Below are positions 27,040 through 35,385 of a stretch of 64,000 nt of DNA, piece after piece (the first letter of the stretch is position 1; each line of letters opens with the position of its first letter). Below the pieces are notes generated by a model. The model searched no databases. It worked only from the letters and a program-made list of their open reading frames with translations, and was not told where the DNA came from. The stretch is from positions 577,821 through 641,820 of the forward strand of contig NZ_JBPDIH010000003.1 of the NCBI RefSeq assembly GCF_052030545.1. The letters run 5' to 3'. Source of the stretch: CANMXU01 sp052030545. Its GTDB lineage: Bacteria > Pseudomonadota > Gammaproteobacteria > Enterobacterales > Alteromonadaceae. Made by a program: the position numbers and the translations under genes.

Positions 27040-29481
27040 TCAGCGTGCGATGCTTTGTAATACTTCAATGTCGACTAAATTAGTGACCACATCTTTAACA
27101 TTGGCTAAGGTTGAATTTGCAACATATAAGCCTTGCTCATCAACGCCGATATAGGCATGTTCTTTCATGGTATTAATTAAGCCCGCTTGCGCTTTTTTAT
27201 CAATAAATTCAGGTGCATCAATATTATTTAGTACCGACAAACGTTTCGCTATAGCAACCACTTTTTCCTCAAGCGCGCCTTTACCAACAGGGGCAAGGCG
27301 AGACACTAACGAGCTGATAATAGCGATACGTTGCATGGTTTCGTCAATACATTCACCCATAGAGCGAATATTAGCTTTACGCTGCATATTGTCGGTAATA
27401 GACCAAAAGCCTGCTTTACTGATTTTGGCATAGTCGTGGTCAGCTAACGCTGCGGTAACTTGTTTAACTTGTGTTTCAATATCGTCAGCGTTTTGCCATA
27501 AAAACAAATCATTTTTCAGCAATGCAACAATGCGCTGTACTTGTGTGACTAAGTCAATTTCGGCCACTTTAGCATTACGCGACAAAATACGACAAACAAG
27601 TGCCGGCACCACGTAAGTATGCAAAATATTATTGCGGTAATAGCGCATTTCTAACGCTGCCGAATGACTAAGTGAAATAAAGGTGCCAAAGCTGTCTGAG
27701 TCTACGGTGACTTTTTTCAAAGCAATAACATGAGCAAGTAGTTCTTTACCAGACTCTTCAGGTACGGTTAGTTGTTTACTGTATGGCGCTTGTCGCTGGA
27801 TCATCAAGAAAAAATCAAGCTCAGCTTCTAGTTCTGCCTGCGGTAAGGCTTTATTTTCAGAAGCATGCAAAATAAGGGCGATTAAGGCAACGGCATTAAG
27901 GGCTGCGGCTTCGTTAACCGAGGTCATCACTTGATCAGCAAGTTTATTTACATTAGGGGTTAACCACGTTGGTTTTTGTGGGTCGATAGGGTCAATATCT
28001 TGCTTCCAGTTAGGTACGTTGCAATTGAGAAACTGATTGATATTAATCGGCTCACCAAAGTTGATATAACCGTTACCATAGTTTCGTAAATTTTTAATGG
28101 CTTTAAAGACCCCTAAAATAGACTCATTTTTCTTTTGGCTGCCACTTAATTCTTTACGATAGGTGCCCACTTCCATGACATGTTCATAACCAATATACAC
28201 AGGGACTAAGGTGAGCGGCCTATCTATGCCACGTAATAAACTTTGAATGGTCATGGCTAGCATACCGGTTTTAGGCGGTAATAAACGCCCAGTGCGGCTG
28301 CGGCCACCTTCGGTATAGTATTTAACCGAATAACCACGTTCAAATAGTAGGCCTAAGTATTCTCTAAAAATAGTTGAATAAAGGCGATTACCTTTAAAAG
28401 TACGACGTATAAAAAACGCACCGGCTTTTCTAAAAATAGGACCTGCAGGCCAGAAGCTTAAATTAATGCCCGCAGCAATACGCGGCGTCACTAATCCTTG
28501 ATGATAAATAACATAAGTCAGTAGCAAATAGTCCATATGGCTGCGGTGACAAGGTACATAAATAATTTCGTGGCCATCTTCGGCAACTTTACGTAATACG
28601 TCGGCGTTATTAATCTTCAAACCGCTGTATAAACGTTTCCATAAACGATGCAAAATACGTTCGCCAACACGTACCATAGAGTCGCGGTAATCACCGGCTA
28701 TTTCATCCATAATGGCAAGTGCTTGTTTTTTCACTTTCTCTGGAGAAATGCCTTTGCTTTTTGCTTCGTCTGCTAATAAACGTTTTATTGATGGATTGGC
28801 AAGTAGGGCGGTAAACATTTGCTGACGATGCATCAACCTAGGGCCCGTTGCGGCAATTGTTTGGCGATGAAAATGAAAACGTGCAACACGCATCACTTTT
28901 TGCGCGCCCGCTAAATCGCTGCCATGTTTGTCGGCCATATAGCGAAACGATAACGGCTCACTAAAACGCATTAGTGTATTGCGCCCTAAAAACAAAACGA
29001 TGAAAAATTTTCGTAACCACGTTGGTGATTCTTGATCAGCCAAAATAGTACCTACGTTGGCATTATTTTTTTCTTTCGTCGGTGCGCGTCCCCAGGTTAA
29101 ATTAACCGGAATCAACTGCGCGTCAATGTCATTGTATTTTTTATGCTGCTCTAATACCGCTAAGCCTTGTTCAATAGCAACTGTTTTTCTCCCTTTACGA
29201 CGAGAGAATAATGACGTCGGTTTTTCTAAACAAAAAATGCGCGGAAAGGCTTCATCGCCTACGGTGACCTTAGAAAGCGGGTCGGGTAGGTTCATTTTTT
29301 TACACACTGCTTGCAGTGCGAGTAAGTCGCTTGCTGATTGATGACGTACTACGTAAAACGTAGGTTGCTTATCATCAGTAACGATAGACTCTTGCAATTT
29401 ATCTGGAATAACCTTGCAGCGTACCAACAATCGAACCGGAAATTTAAGCAAGATATAGAATAATGAACGTAGTACTAACAT
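27040..29481 (-). CDS. plsB: Glycerol-3-phosphate 1-O-acyltransferase
   Basis: The 813-residue protein has the length of E. coli PlsB. The acyltransferase H-x4-D box is in VPCHRSHMDYLL near residue 310. The later family blocks are GAFFIRRTFKGNRLYSTIF, YTEGGRSRTGRLLPPKTGML with the glycerol-phosphate-binding residues, and LVPVYIGYEHVMEV. It acylates sn-glycerol-3-phosphate with acyl-ACP or acyl-CoA at the inner membrane, opening phospholipid synthesis. It is monocistronic here. Confidence 0.97.
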   Translation of the reverse strand: MLVLRSLFYILLKFPVRLLVRCKVIPDKLQESIVTDDKQPTFYVVRHQSASDLLALQAVCKKMNLPDPLSKVTVGDEAFPRIFCLEKPTSLFSRRKGRKTVAIEQGLAVLEQHKKYNDIDAQLIPVNLTWGRAPTKEKNNANVGTILADQESPTWLRKFFIVLFLGRNTLMRFSEPLSFRYMADKHGSDLAGAQKVMRVARFHFHRQTIAATGPRLMHRQQMFTALLANPSIKRLLADEAKSKGISPEKVKKQALAIMDEIAGDYRDSMVRVGERILHRLWKRLYSGLKINNADVLRKVAEDGHEIIYVPCHRSHMDYLLLTYVIYHQGLVTPRIAAGINLSFWPAGPIFRKAGAFFIRRTFKGNRLYSTIFREYLGLLFERGYSVKYYTEGGRSRTGRLLPPKTGMLAMTIQSLLRGIDRPLTLVPVYIGYEHVMEVGTYRKELSGSQKKNESILGVFKAIKNLRNYGNGYINFGEPININQFLNCNVPNWKQDIDPIDPQKPTWLTPNVNKLADQVMTSVNEAAALNAVALIALILHASENKALPQAELEAELDFFLMIQRQAPYSKQLTVPEESGKELLAHVIALKKVTVDSDSFGTFISLSHSAALEMRYYRNNILHTYVVPALVCRILSRNAKVAEIDLVTQVQRIVALLKNDLFLWQNADDIETQVKQVTAALADHDYAKISKAGFWSITDNMQRKANIRSMGECIDETMQRIAIISSLVSRLAPVGKGALEEKVVAIAKRLSVLNNIDAPEFIDKKAQAGLINTMKEHAYIGVDEQGLYVANSTLANVKDVVTNLVDIEVLQSIAR

Positions 29482-29528
29482 AAGAATTTAATCAAAATTA
29501 TTTATGCCGGTATTCTAACCGCTCGTAT

Positions 29529-29667
29529 TGAGCTTGTCGAAGGAAGCTTGTCGTGGTTCGACAGGCTCACCATGAACGGTAATACTTATCGAACAAAAAA
29601 TCAGGGGCGATGACAAAAAAGAAGGTACGAAGTAAGGGAGTTGCCATCTTTCTAAATCTCATCAAGC
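29529..29667. repeat. Single degenerate copy of the composite palindromic repeat
   Basis: TGAGCTTGTCGAAGGAAGC followed by GTTCGACAGGCTCACCATGA and a decayed GGGGCGATGACAAAAAAGAA half matches the blocks seen at 17.7-18.2 and 51.5-52.3 kb. It lies upstream of plsB. Apart from this copy and the MITE remnant, the 29482-30078 gap shows nothing else; a 73-codon TTG frame at 29755-29976 has no SD and is not called. Confidence 0.65.
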
Positions 29668-29987
29668 CTTTTCTACTTCTTGTCGACAAAACATGCGATG
29701 ATGCTTTCCTTGAATTTCAGATAAGCTATAACCAATCACACTTAAAAAATATTATTGGCGATCATTATTTCACCGCTTGGATTTATTAAAAATCAATCAT
29801 CCGCTCAAACTAGTCAAAGCCTGAATATTCAACCAGACATATCGTCCATAGAGATAAAAATGACAGGACTTGTTTTTCTTTGCTGCAATACCCCTTGTGA
29901 ACATTGCTTGACAGTTATCGCACGCTCAATCTTTACGACTTATCGCAAACGGCTACCTTTTATTACACTTCTATGATTTATTTACTA

Positions 29988-30038
29988 AAGCGTGTTTAAT
30001 TCGAACAAAATTTATACCGCAAAGGTCAATACGATCTA
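29988..30038 (-). mobile_element. Decayed end of the MITE-like element
   Basis: Read on the minus strand from 30038, the sequence matches the left end of the 14555-14870 element at 28 of the first 34 positions by hand alignment. It then continues into the same A-T-rich AATTAAAC...CGCTT segment. It lies 41 bases upstream of the amidohydrolase gene and may contribute to its leader. Confidence 0.6.
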
Positions 30039-30078
30039 GATAACAACCACTCACATTATTTTAATAAGGTACTCGAGT

Positions 30079-33000
30079 ATGCCAATAAAATTTTCAGCCT
30101 TATCAAGCGTTGTTTTAGCAACCTTGATGACGCTACCTGCCAGCTCAGCATTTGCAAAAGCGAGCGCAGATAACACAGAAGAACCGGCAAAATGGTCGGT
30201 AAACGCGCCGCAAGGTGAATTTACCGAAGCCGCCATTGATGTTCGCCAAGGTACATGGATGAACGTTGATATTAGCCCTGATGGCGAAACTCTGGTATTT
30301 GATTTACTCGGTGATATTTACACTATGCCGGTAAGTGGCGGCGAAGCCACAGCATTAATGACCGATATTGCTTGGCAAATGCAACCACGTTTTAGCCCCG
30401 ACGGTAAATACATTGCCTATACCTCTGATGAAAATGGCGGCGATAACTTATGGATAATGAATGTTGATGGTAGCAATGCCAAAGCAGTAACCACAGAAAC
30501 CTTTCGTTTATTAAATAGCCCTGCATGGTCGCCCGACAGTAACTACTTAGTAGGTCGTAAGCACTACACAGGTTCTCGCTCTTTAGGTGCTGGTGAAGTG
30601 TGGCTTTATCATAAAACCGGTGGCAGCGGCGTGATGTTAACCAAACGCCCGAATGAGCAAAAAGATTTAGGCGAACCCGCATTTTCGCATGACGGCAAGT
30701 ATGTTTATTTCTCACAAGATGCAACACCTGGCAAAACCTTCCATTATTCAAAAGATTCAGAAAAAGGCATTTATAAAATTAAGCGCCTTGAGCTAGAAAC
30801 TGGCGAAATTGACGTGGTAATTTCAGGTAAAGGTGGCGCTATTCGTCCAACGCCATCGCCTGATGGCAAATATTTAGCCTTTATTTCGCGAGACGATTTT
30901 CAATCAAACCTGTATTTGTACGACTTAAAAAGCGGTAAAGAAACCAAAGTTTACGAAAACCTTGAACGCGACATGCAAGAAACATGGGCGATTCACGGTG
31001 TATACACCACAATGGCGTGGACGCCAGACAGTGAAAATTTAATATTTTGGGCTGACGGTAAAATCAACAAACTTGATTTAGCCACCAAGAAAAAAACCGA
31101 TATTCCTTTTCACGTAAAAACGACTAAACAAATTCAAACGGCATTACATTTTGAACAAAACTTAGATCAGCAAAGTTTCGATACTAAAATGTTACGCGAC
31201 GTGAAAGTATCGCCAGACGGCAAGCGTGTCGTTTTTGAGTCGATGGGACATATTTATACCCGTTCATTACCTGATGGCAAAGTGCGTCGATTAACCAAAC
31301 AAAAAGACCATTTTGAACTTAACCCAAGCTTTTCACGCGACGGTAAAAAAATCGTTTACGCCACATGGAACGATGAAAAACAAGGCCAAATCCGTGTAGT
31401 TTCAGCGCGTGGCGGTAAAGGCAAAGCCTTGTTAAAAGAGCCGGGCAAATACATAGAGCCGAGCTTCTCACCTGACGGAAAAACCGTTGTTTATCGCAAA
31501 ACTCAAGGCGGCTTTATTACGGCGCCAGAGTGGGATTTAAACCCAGGTGTTTATCAAGTATCAGCCAAGGGTGGTACGCCAAGTCTTATCACCGAAAGCG
31601 GCGTACAACCGCATTTTGGTGCCAGAAACGATCGCATTTATGTGATCCGCAGTGGTGAAACCCCAAGCATTTCACGTATTGATATTGACGGCCAACACGA
31701 CAAAAAACTGTATCAAGGTAAATTTGCCACCGAATACCGCGTATCCCCTGACGGAAAAAGCTTAGCATTTGCCGAACGTTTTAAAGTATTTGTTACGCCA
31801 CTAGTTGAAACGGGTGATGTGATTAACATTGGTCCAAGCGCTAAAAACTTACCTGTTAAGCAACTATCAGTAAGAGCAGGCGAAGGCATTAACTGGAATG
31901 GTAAGTCGAGTGAAATTTATTGGAGCTTAGGCGCAAACCTTTACCAAGCATCAATCGCCACCTTGTTTGATATTGAAAACAAAGCTGACGACAGCAAAGC
32001 CGACAAAATTGAACCAAAAGTTACCTCACTGGCGTTTGAGAGAAAAGTTGATATTCCATCAGGCACCGTGGCCTTTGTTGGTGGTAAAGTGATCACCATG
32101 GAAGGCGATAACGTGATCAACAACGGTGTGGTTATTGTTAAAGCCAATAAAATTACCGCGGTTGGCACAAAAGGCGATATCACTATTCCAGAAGACGCCA
32201 AGGTAATTGATATTACGGGTAAAACCTTGATGCCGGGCTTAATTGATGCTCATGCTCATGGCCCGCAAGGCAGTAATGAAATTATTCCTCAGCAAAACTG
32301 GAAAAACTACGCAGGCTTAGCCTTAGGTGTTACCAGTATTCACGATCCATCAAACGACACCACTGAATTTTTTGCCGCGAGTGAAATGCAAAAAGCCGGT
32401 AAAATTGTTGGCGCACGTTTATTCTCAACTGGCACGATTTTATACGGAGCAACCGTACCGGGTTACACCTCACATGTTGATAATTTAGAGGATGCTAAAT
32501 TTCACGTTGAACGTTTACAAGCTGCCGGTGCATTTAGTGTCAAAAGTTATAACCAACCACGTCGTAATCAGCGCCAGCAATTCATTCAAGCGTCACGCGA
32601 ATTGGGCATTATGGTAGTGCCAGAAGGTGGCTCGTTACTACAACATAACCTGTCGATGATAGTGGATGGTCACACAACCTTAGAGCACTCTATTTCAACA
32701 GCAAAAGTTTACGACGATATTAAGCAGTTATGGTCGCAGTCTGACATGGCCTACACGCCAACCATGGGCGTTGCTTATGGCGGTATATCTGGGGAAAATT
32801 TCTGGTACGACACCACCAATGTTTGGCAGCATCCACGATTAAGCAAATATGTACCGAGTGAATTTTTAGACCCGCGTTCAATGCGCAGACCAAAAGCACC
32901 ACATCATCATTACAACCACATTAATGTTGCCAAAGTGGCGAAAGAAATGAATGATATTGGCGTGAAAGTTAACTCGGGCGGCCACGGCCAACGTGAAGGT

Positions 33001-33297
33001 TTAGCGATGCATTGGGAAATGTGGATGATGGCGCAAGGTGGCATGACACCACTTGAAGCCATTAGAACCGCCACCATGAACCCAGCTGAAACGTTAGGCC
33101 TTAGCAAAGACTTAGGCTCGTTAACGGTAGGAAAACTGGCGGATATGATCGTGGTTGACGGCGATGTTACTAAAGACATTCGTTTATCTGATCGCGTTAC
33201 TCATACTATGGTCAATGGTCGTTTATACAACGCACAAACCATGGATGAAATTGGTAACTACGATAACAAACGCGCCAAGTTCTATTTTGAAAAATAA
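30079..33297 (+). CDS. Exported TolB-like beta-propeller / amidohydrolase fusion
   Basis: The protein has 1072 residues. A signal peptide (LSSVVLATLMTLPASSAFA) is followed by a long propeller, to about residue 640, built from repeated (S)PDGK blades (ISPDGETLVFD, FSPDGKYIAYTSD, VSPDGKRVVFES, RVSPDGKSLAFA). A metal-dependent amidohydrolase domain follows: TLMPGLIDAHAHG as the HxH metal site, then GHTTLEHSIST, NSGGHGQREGLAMHWE and the C-terminal GKLADMIVVDGD. This architecture occurs in marine gammaproteobacteria as putative periplasmic dipeptidase/imidazolonepropionase-like enzymes. The substrate is unknown; a role in peptide or cyclic amide breakdown is only inferred. Confidence 0.88.
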   Translation: MPIKFSALSSVVLATLMTLPASSAFAKASADNTEEPAKWSVNAPQGEFTEAAIDVRQGTWMNVDISPDGETLVFDLLGDIYTMPVSGGEATALMTDIAWQMQPRFSPDGKYIAYTSDENGGDNLWIMNVDGSNAKAVTTETFRLLNSPAWSPDSNYLVGRKHYTGSRSLGAGEVWLYHKTGGSGVMLTKRPNEQKDLGEPAFSHDGKYVYFSQDATPGKTFHYSKDSEKGIYKIKRLELETGEIDVVISGKGGAIRPTPSPDGKYLAFISRDDFQSNLYLYDLKSGKETKVYENLERDMQETWAIHGVYTTMAWTPDSENLIFWADGKINKLDLATKKKTDIPFHVKTTKQIQTALHFEQNLDQQSFDTKMLRDVKVSPDGKRVVFESMGHIYTRSLPDGKVRRLTKQKDHFELNPSFSRDGKKIVYATWNDEKQGQIRVVSARGGKGKALLKEPGKYIEPSFSPDGKTVVYRKTQGGFITAPEWDLNPGVYQVSAKGGTPSLITESGVQPHFGARNDRIYVIRSGETPSISRIDIDGQHDKKLYQGKFATEYRVSPDGKSLAFAERFKVFVTPLVETGDVINIGPSAKNLPVKQLSVRAGEGINWNGKSSEIYWSLGANLYQASIATLFDIENKADDSKADKIEPKVTSLAFERKVDIPSGTVAFVGGKVITMEGDNVINNGVVIVKANKITAVGTKGDITIPEDAKVIDITGKTLMPGLIDAHAHGPQGSNEIIPQQNWKNYAGLALGVTSIHDPSNDTTEFFAASEMQKAGKIVGARLFSTGTILYGATVPGYTSHVDNLEDAKFHVERLQAAGAFSVKSYNQPRRNQRQQFIQASRELGIMVVPEGGSLLQHNLSMIVDGHTTLEHSISTAKVYDDIKQLWSQSDMAYTPTMGVAYGGISGENFWYDTTNVWQHPRLSKYVPSEFLDPRSMRRPKAPHHHYNHINVAKVAKEMNDIGVKVNSGGHGQREGLAMHWEMWMMAQGGMTPLEAIRTATMNPAETLGLSKDLGSLTVGKLADMIVVDGDVTKDIRLSDRVTHTMVNGRLYNAQTMDEIGNYDNKRAKFYFEK

Positions 33298-33335
33298 ATA
33301 CTGAACCGTTACGTAAAACAGTACAACAAAGACTA

Positions 33336-33373
33336 AAAAGGGGTCGGTGACAAGTTTGTCACCGACCCCTTTT
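33336..33373. terminator. Perfect palindrome acting as bidirectional terminator
   Basis: AAAAGGGGTCGGTGACAA (33336-33353) and TTGTCACCGACCCCTTTT (33356-33373) are perfect 18-bp complements. The T tract on one strand and the A tract on the other allow termination of both the amidohydrolase gene and the convergent alpha-amylase operon. Its core is the GGTCGGTGACA arm of the local repeat family, here with almost no spacer. Confidence 0.8.
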
Positions 33374-33405
33374 GATTCATCAAAAATTTCAATATTTTCC
33401 TATAC

Positions 33406-33515
33406 TTCGACAAGCTCAGCATGAACGGAAATTTTGGAGGTTTAGCTCTATTTCCACCCACCCGTTCGTCCTGAGCTTGTCGAAGGAAGCACGAAGCAGT
33501 CGAAGGGAGCCTGCC
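33406..33515. repeat. TTCGACAAGCTCAG inverted repeat unit
   Basis: TTCGACAAGCTCAG (33406-33419) and CTGAGCTTGTCGAA (33471-33484) are perfect 14-bp inverted arms, followed by the GAAGCAGTCGAAGGGAGCCT block (to 33515). It is the same composite family as at 17.7, 29.5 and 51.5 kb. Confidence 0.8.
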
Positions 33516-33579
33516 GCTTTCACTACGACAATCAAAAACGAAATCGGTGACCCCTTTCTTTTTATCGCTTACTTATGTA

Positions 33580-35376
33580 CTAATCGATTTGATACACAGC
33601 AATGCTTAGTGCTGGCAGAGTTACTGCTAATTTGTTCTGTTGAAGTTGAGCGTTTTGCTGGCTATTTTCGCTTTGGTAAAGCGAGGTGATTGCTTTAGCG
33701 TTTACGTCGAGTTCAACCTTTTGCTCAGTTGTTGCCGTGTTTAATACCACAACAATGTTTTGCTGCTCGCTAGTGCGTGAAAAAGCAAACATACCGGCAC
33801 TGTCTTGTGCGTATAAAGTTTCGGTTTTTCCGTATCTTAACGCGTGATTTTTGATGTAAACATCAGCAAAGTCGGCAAAGGTTTTATAAAACGAGTGACT
33901 AGTATCAAAGTTATCATCAGCTGTGGTTTTATCAGTCGCTAATAAATAGTTGTCGTTATAGCTTTTAACTTTTGACGGCATCATGTCTTGGCGGCTCGCT
34001 TGATCGCCACCTTCACCAACAAAACCTTGCTCGGCGCCGTAATAAATTACCGGAATTCCGCGACTAAAGTACATTAACGCATGCGCTAATAATGTGCGCT
34101 GAGCTTGCTCACTTTCACTATAATTATGCGCACTTGTTTGTAGCATATGAGCAAAGCGGCCCATGTCGTGGTTACCAACAAAGGTGACTAGCTGATCAGC
34201 GCTGCTGTCTTCATCTAAATAATCTTTATCGTTAGCAAAAAGCTCTGCTAAAACATTTGTGCCTTTTTGGTCAACCAAGGCTTGCTGGGCAGCACTTTGA
34301 AAGCCAAAGTCTAATACCGACTGCATTTTACCAACGGTGGTAAACTGGCTAAGAAAAGCGCTACTTGGGTCGTACACTTCACCAAACATGAAAAACTGAG
34401 GAATGCCTTCACTTTTTGCATGCTCTACTAATGCCGGCGCAAACTCTTGCCAAAACTCCATATTGACATGCTTAACAGTATCAATGCGAAAGCCGTCAGG
34501 TTTAAATTCACTGATGACATTTTTGAAAATATCGGTCATGCCTTTAACCACAAACGGGTCATCGGTATTAACATCGTCAAGGCCAGAGAAGTCACCATAT
34601 ACGGCACTTTCGCCTTCCCAAAAGCTATCACCTTGATTGTGATAATATTTTGGATCGTTTAACCAGGCAGGGGTTTTCACGTTTTCTTGCCCTTTAGGAA
34701 TAATAGCTTGATAACCTTGTCCAGCTTCCGTTTCTGCAATAGTTTTGTAAGGACAGTCGCTACCTTGTTCCATTAACCACTGTAAGCCATCTTCCCCATG
34801 ACATGCCGGGTACTTAATTACATCAGCAGTATGGTTAGTAATAATATCAAAAAAGATCTTAATGTTTTCTTTGTGGGCCGCATCAATAAAGGCTTTTAAC
34901 TCGGCATTGCTACCTAAATGCGGGTCAATTTCGGTAAAATCTAAAATCCAATACCCGTGATAACCCGCGCTGTTTGCTTGTACCGCTTGGTTACGCATTA
35001 TTGGCGTCATCCAAATCGAGGTAATGCCTAGCTCTTTTAAATAAGGCAATTTTTGCTGTAAACCGTTTAGGTCACCACCATGGTAATAGCCTTTGTGTGT
35101 TGGGTCGAAACCGCCTGCAGATAAAGGCTCGGTAGTTGAACCGTTATCGTTACTTTCGTCGCCATTGTAAAAGCGGTCTGGCATCACAAAGTAGAAAATT
35201 TCATCTTGAATATCACGCGTTAAATAGTGTGGTAAATCAGACGCATTAGCGCGCGTTTTTTCTTGAGCAACAGCGGGTGCAGAGCTGACAGTTTCAGCCG
35301 GATGACACGCTGACAACAGTACACCGGCTAATAAACTAGTCGCGAAGGTTGAGATGGTTTTAATTGTTGTTGTCAT
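33580..35376 (-). CDS. Lipoprotein alpha-amylase (GH13)
   Basis: The 598-residue protein has a lipoprotein signal, LLAGVLLSAC, with lipobox Cys at about residue 24, so it is probably anchored to the outer membrane. The GH13 barrel is complete: FDIITNHTAD (region I), GFRIDTVKHV with the nucleophile Asp (region II), FMFGEVYD with the acid Glu (region III) and FVGNHDMGRF (region IV). It hydrolyses alpha-1,4-glucans at the cell surface or in the periplasm. It is the last gene of the glgP-glgB-malQ-amylase series, 9 bases after malQ, and supplies maltodextrins to the locus. Confidence 0.92.
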   Translation of the reverse strand: MTTTIKTISTFATSLLAGVLLSACHPAETVSSAPAVAQEKTRANASDLPHYLTRDIQDEIFYFVMPDRFYNGDESNDNGSTTEPLSAGGFDPTHKGYYHGGDLNGLQQKLPYLKELGITSIWMTPIMRNQAVQANSAGYHGYWILDFTEIDPHLGSNAELKAFIDAAHKENIKIFFDIITNHTADVIKYPACHGEDGLQWLMEQGSDCPYKTIAETEAGQGYQAIIPKGQENVKTPAWLNDPKYYHNQGDSFWEGESAVYGDFSGLDDVNTDDPFVVKGMTDIFKNVISEFKPDGFRIDTVKHVNMEFWQEFAPALVEHAKSEGIPQFFMFGEVYDPSSAFLSQFTTVGKMQSVLDFGFQSAAQQALVDQKGTNVLAELFANDKDYLDEDSSADQLVTFVGNHDMGRFAHMLQTSAHNYSESEQAQRTLLAHALMYFSRGIPVIYYGAEQGFVGEGGDQASRQDMMPSKVKSYNDNYLLATDKTTADDNFDTSHSFYKTFADFADVYIKNHALRYGKTETLYAQDSAGMFAFSRTSEQQNIVVVLNTATTEQKVELDVNAKAITSLYQSENSQQNAQLQQNKLAVTLPALSIAVYQID

Positions 35377-35385
35377 CTGGTTTTC

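Noticed and set aside
29755..29976. 73-codon frame starting with TTG
   Set aside because: No SD, no recognisable domain, AT-rich low-complexity composition and position between repeat remnants.
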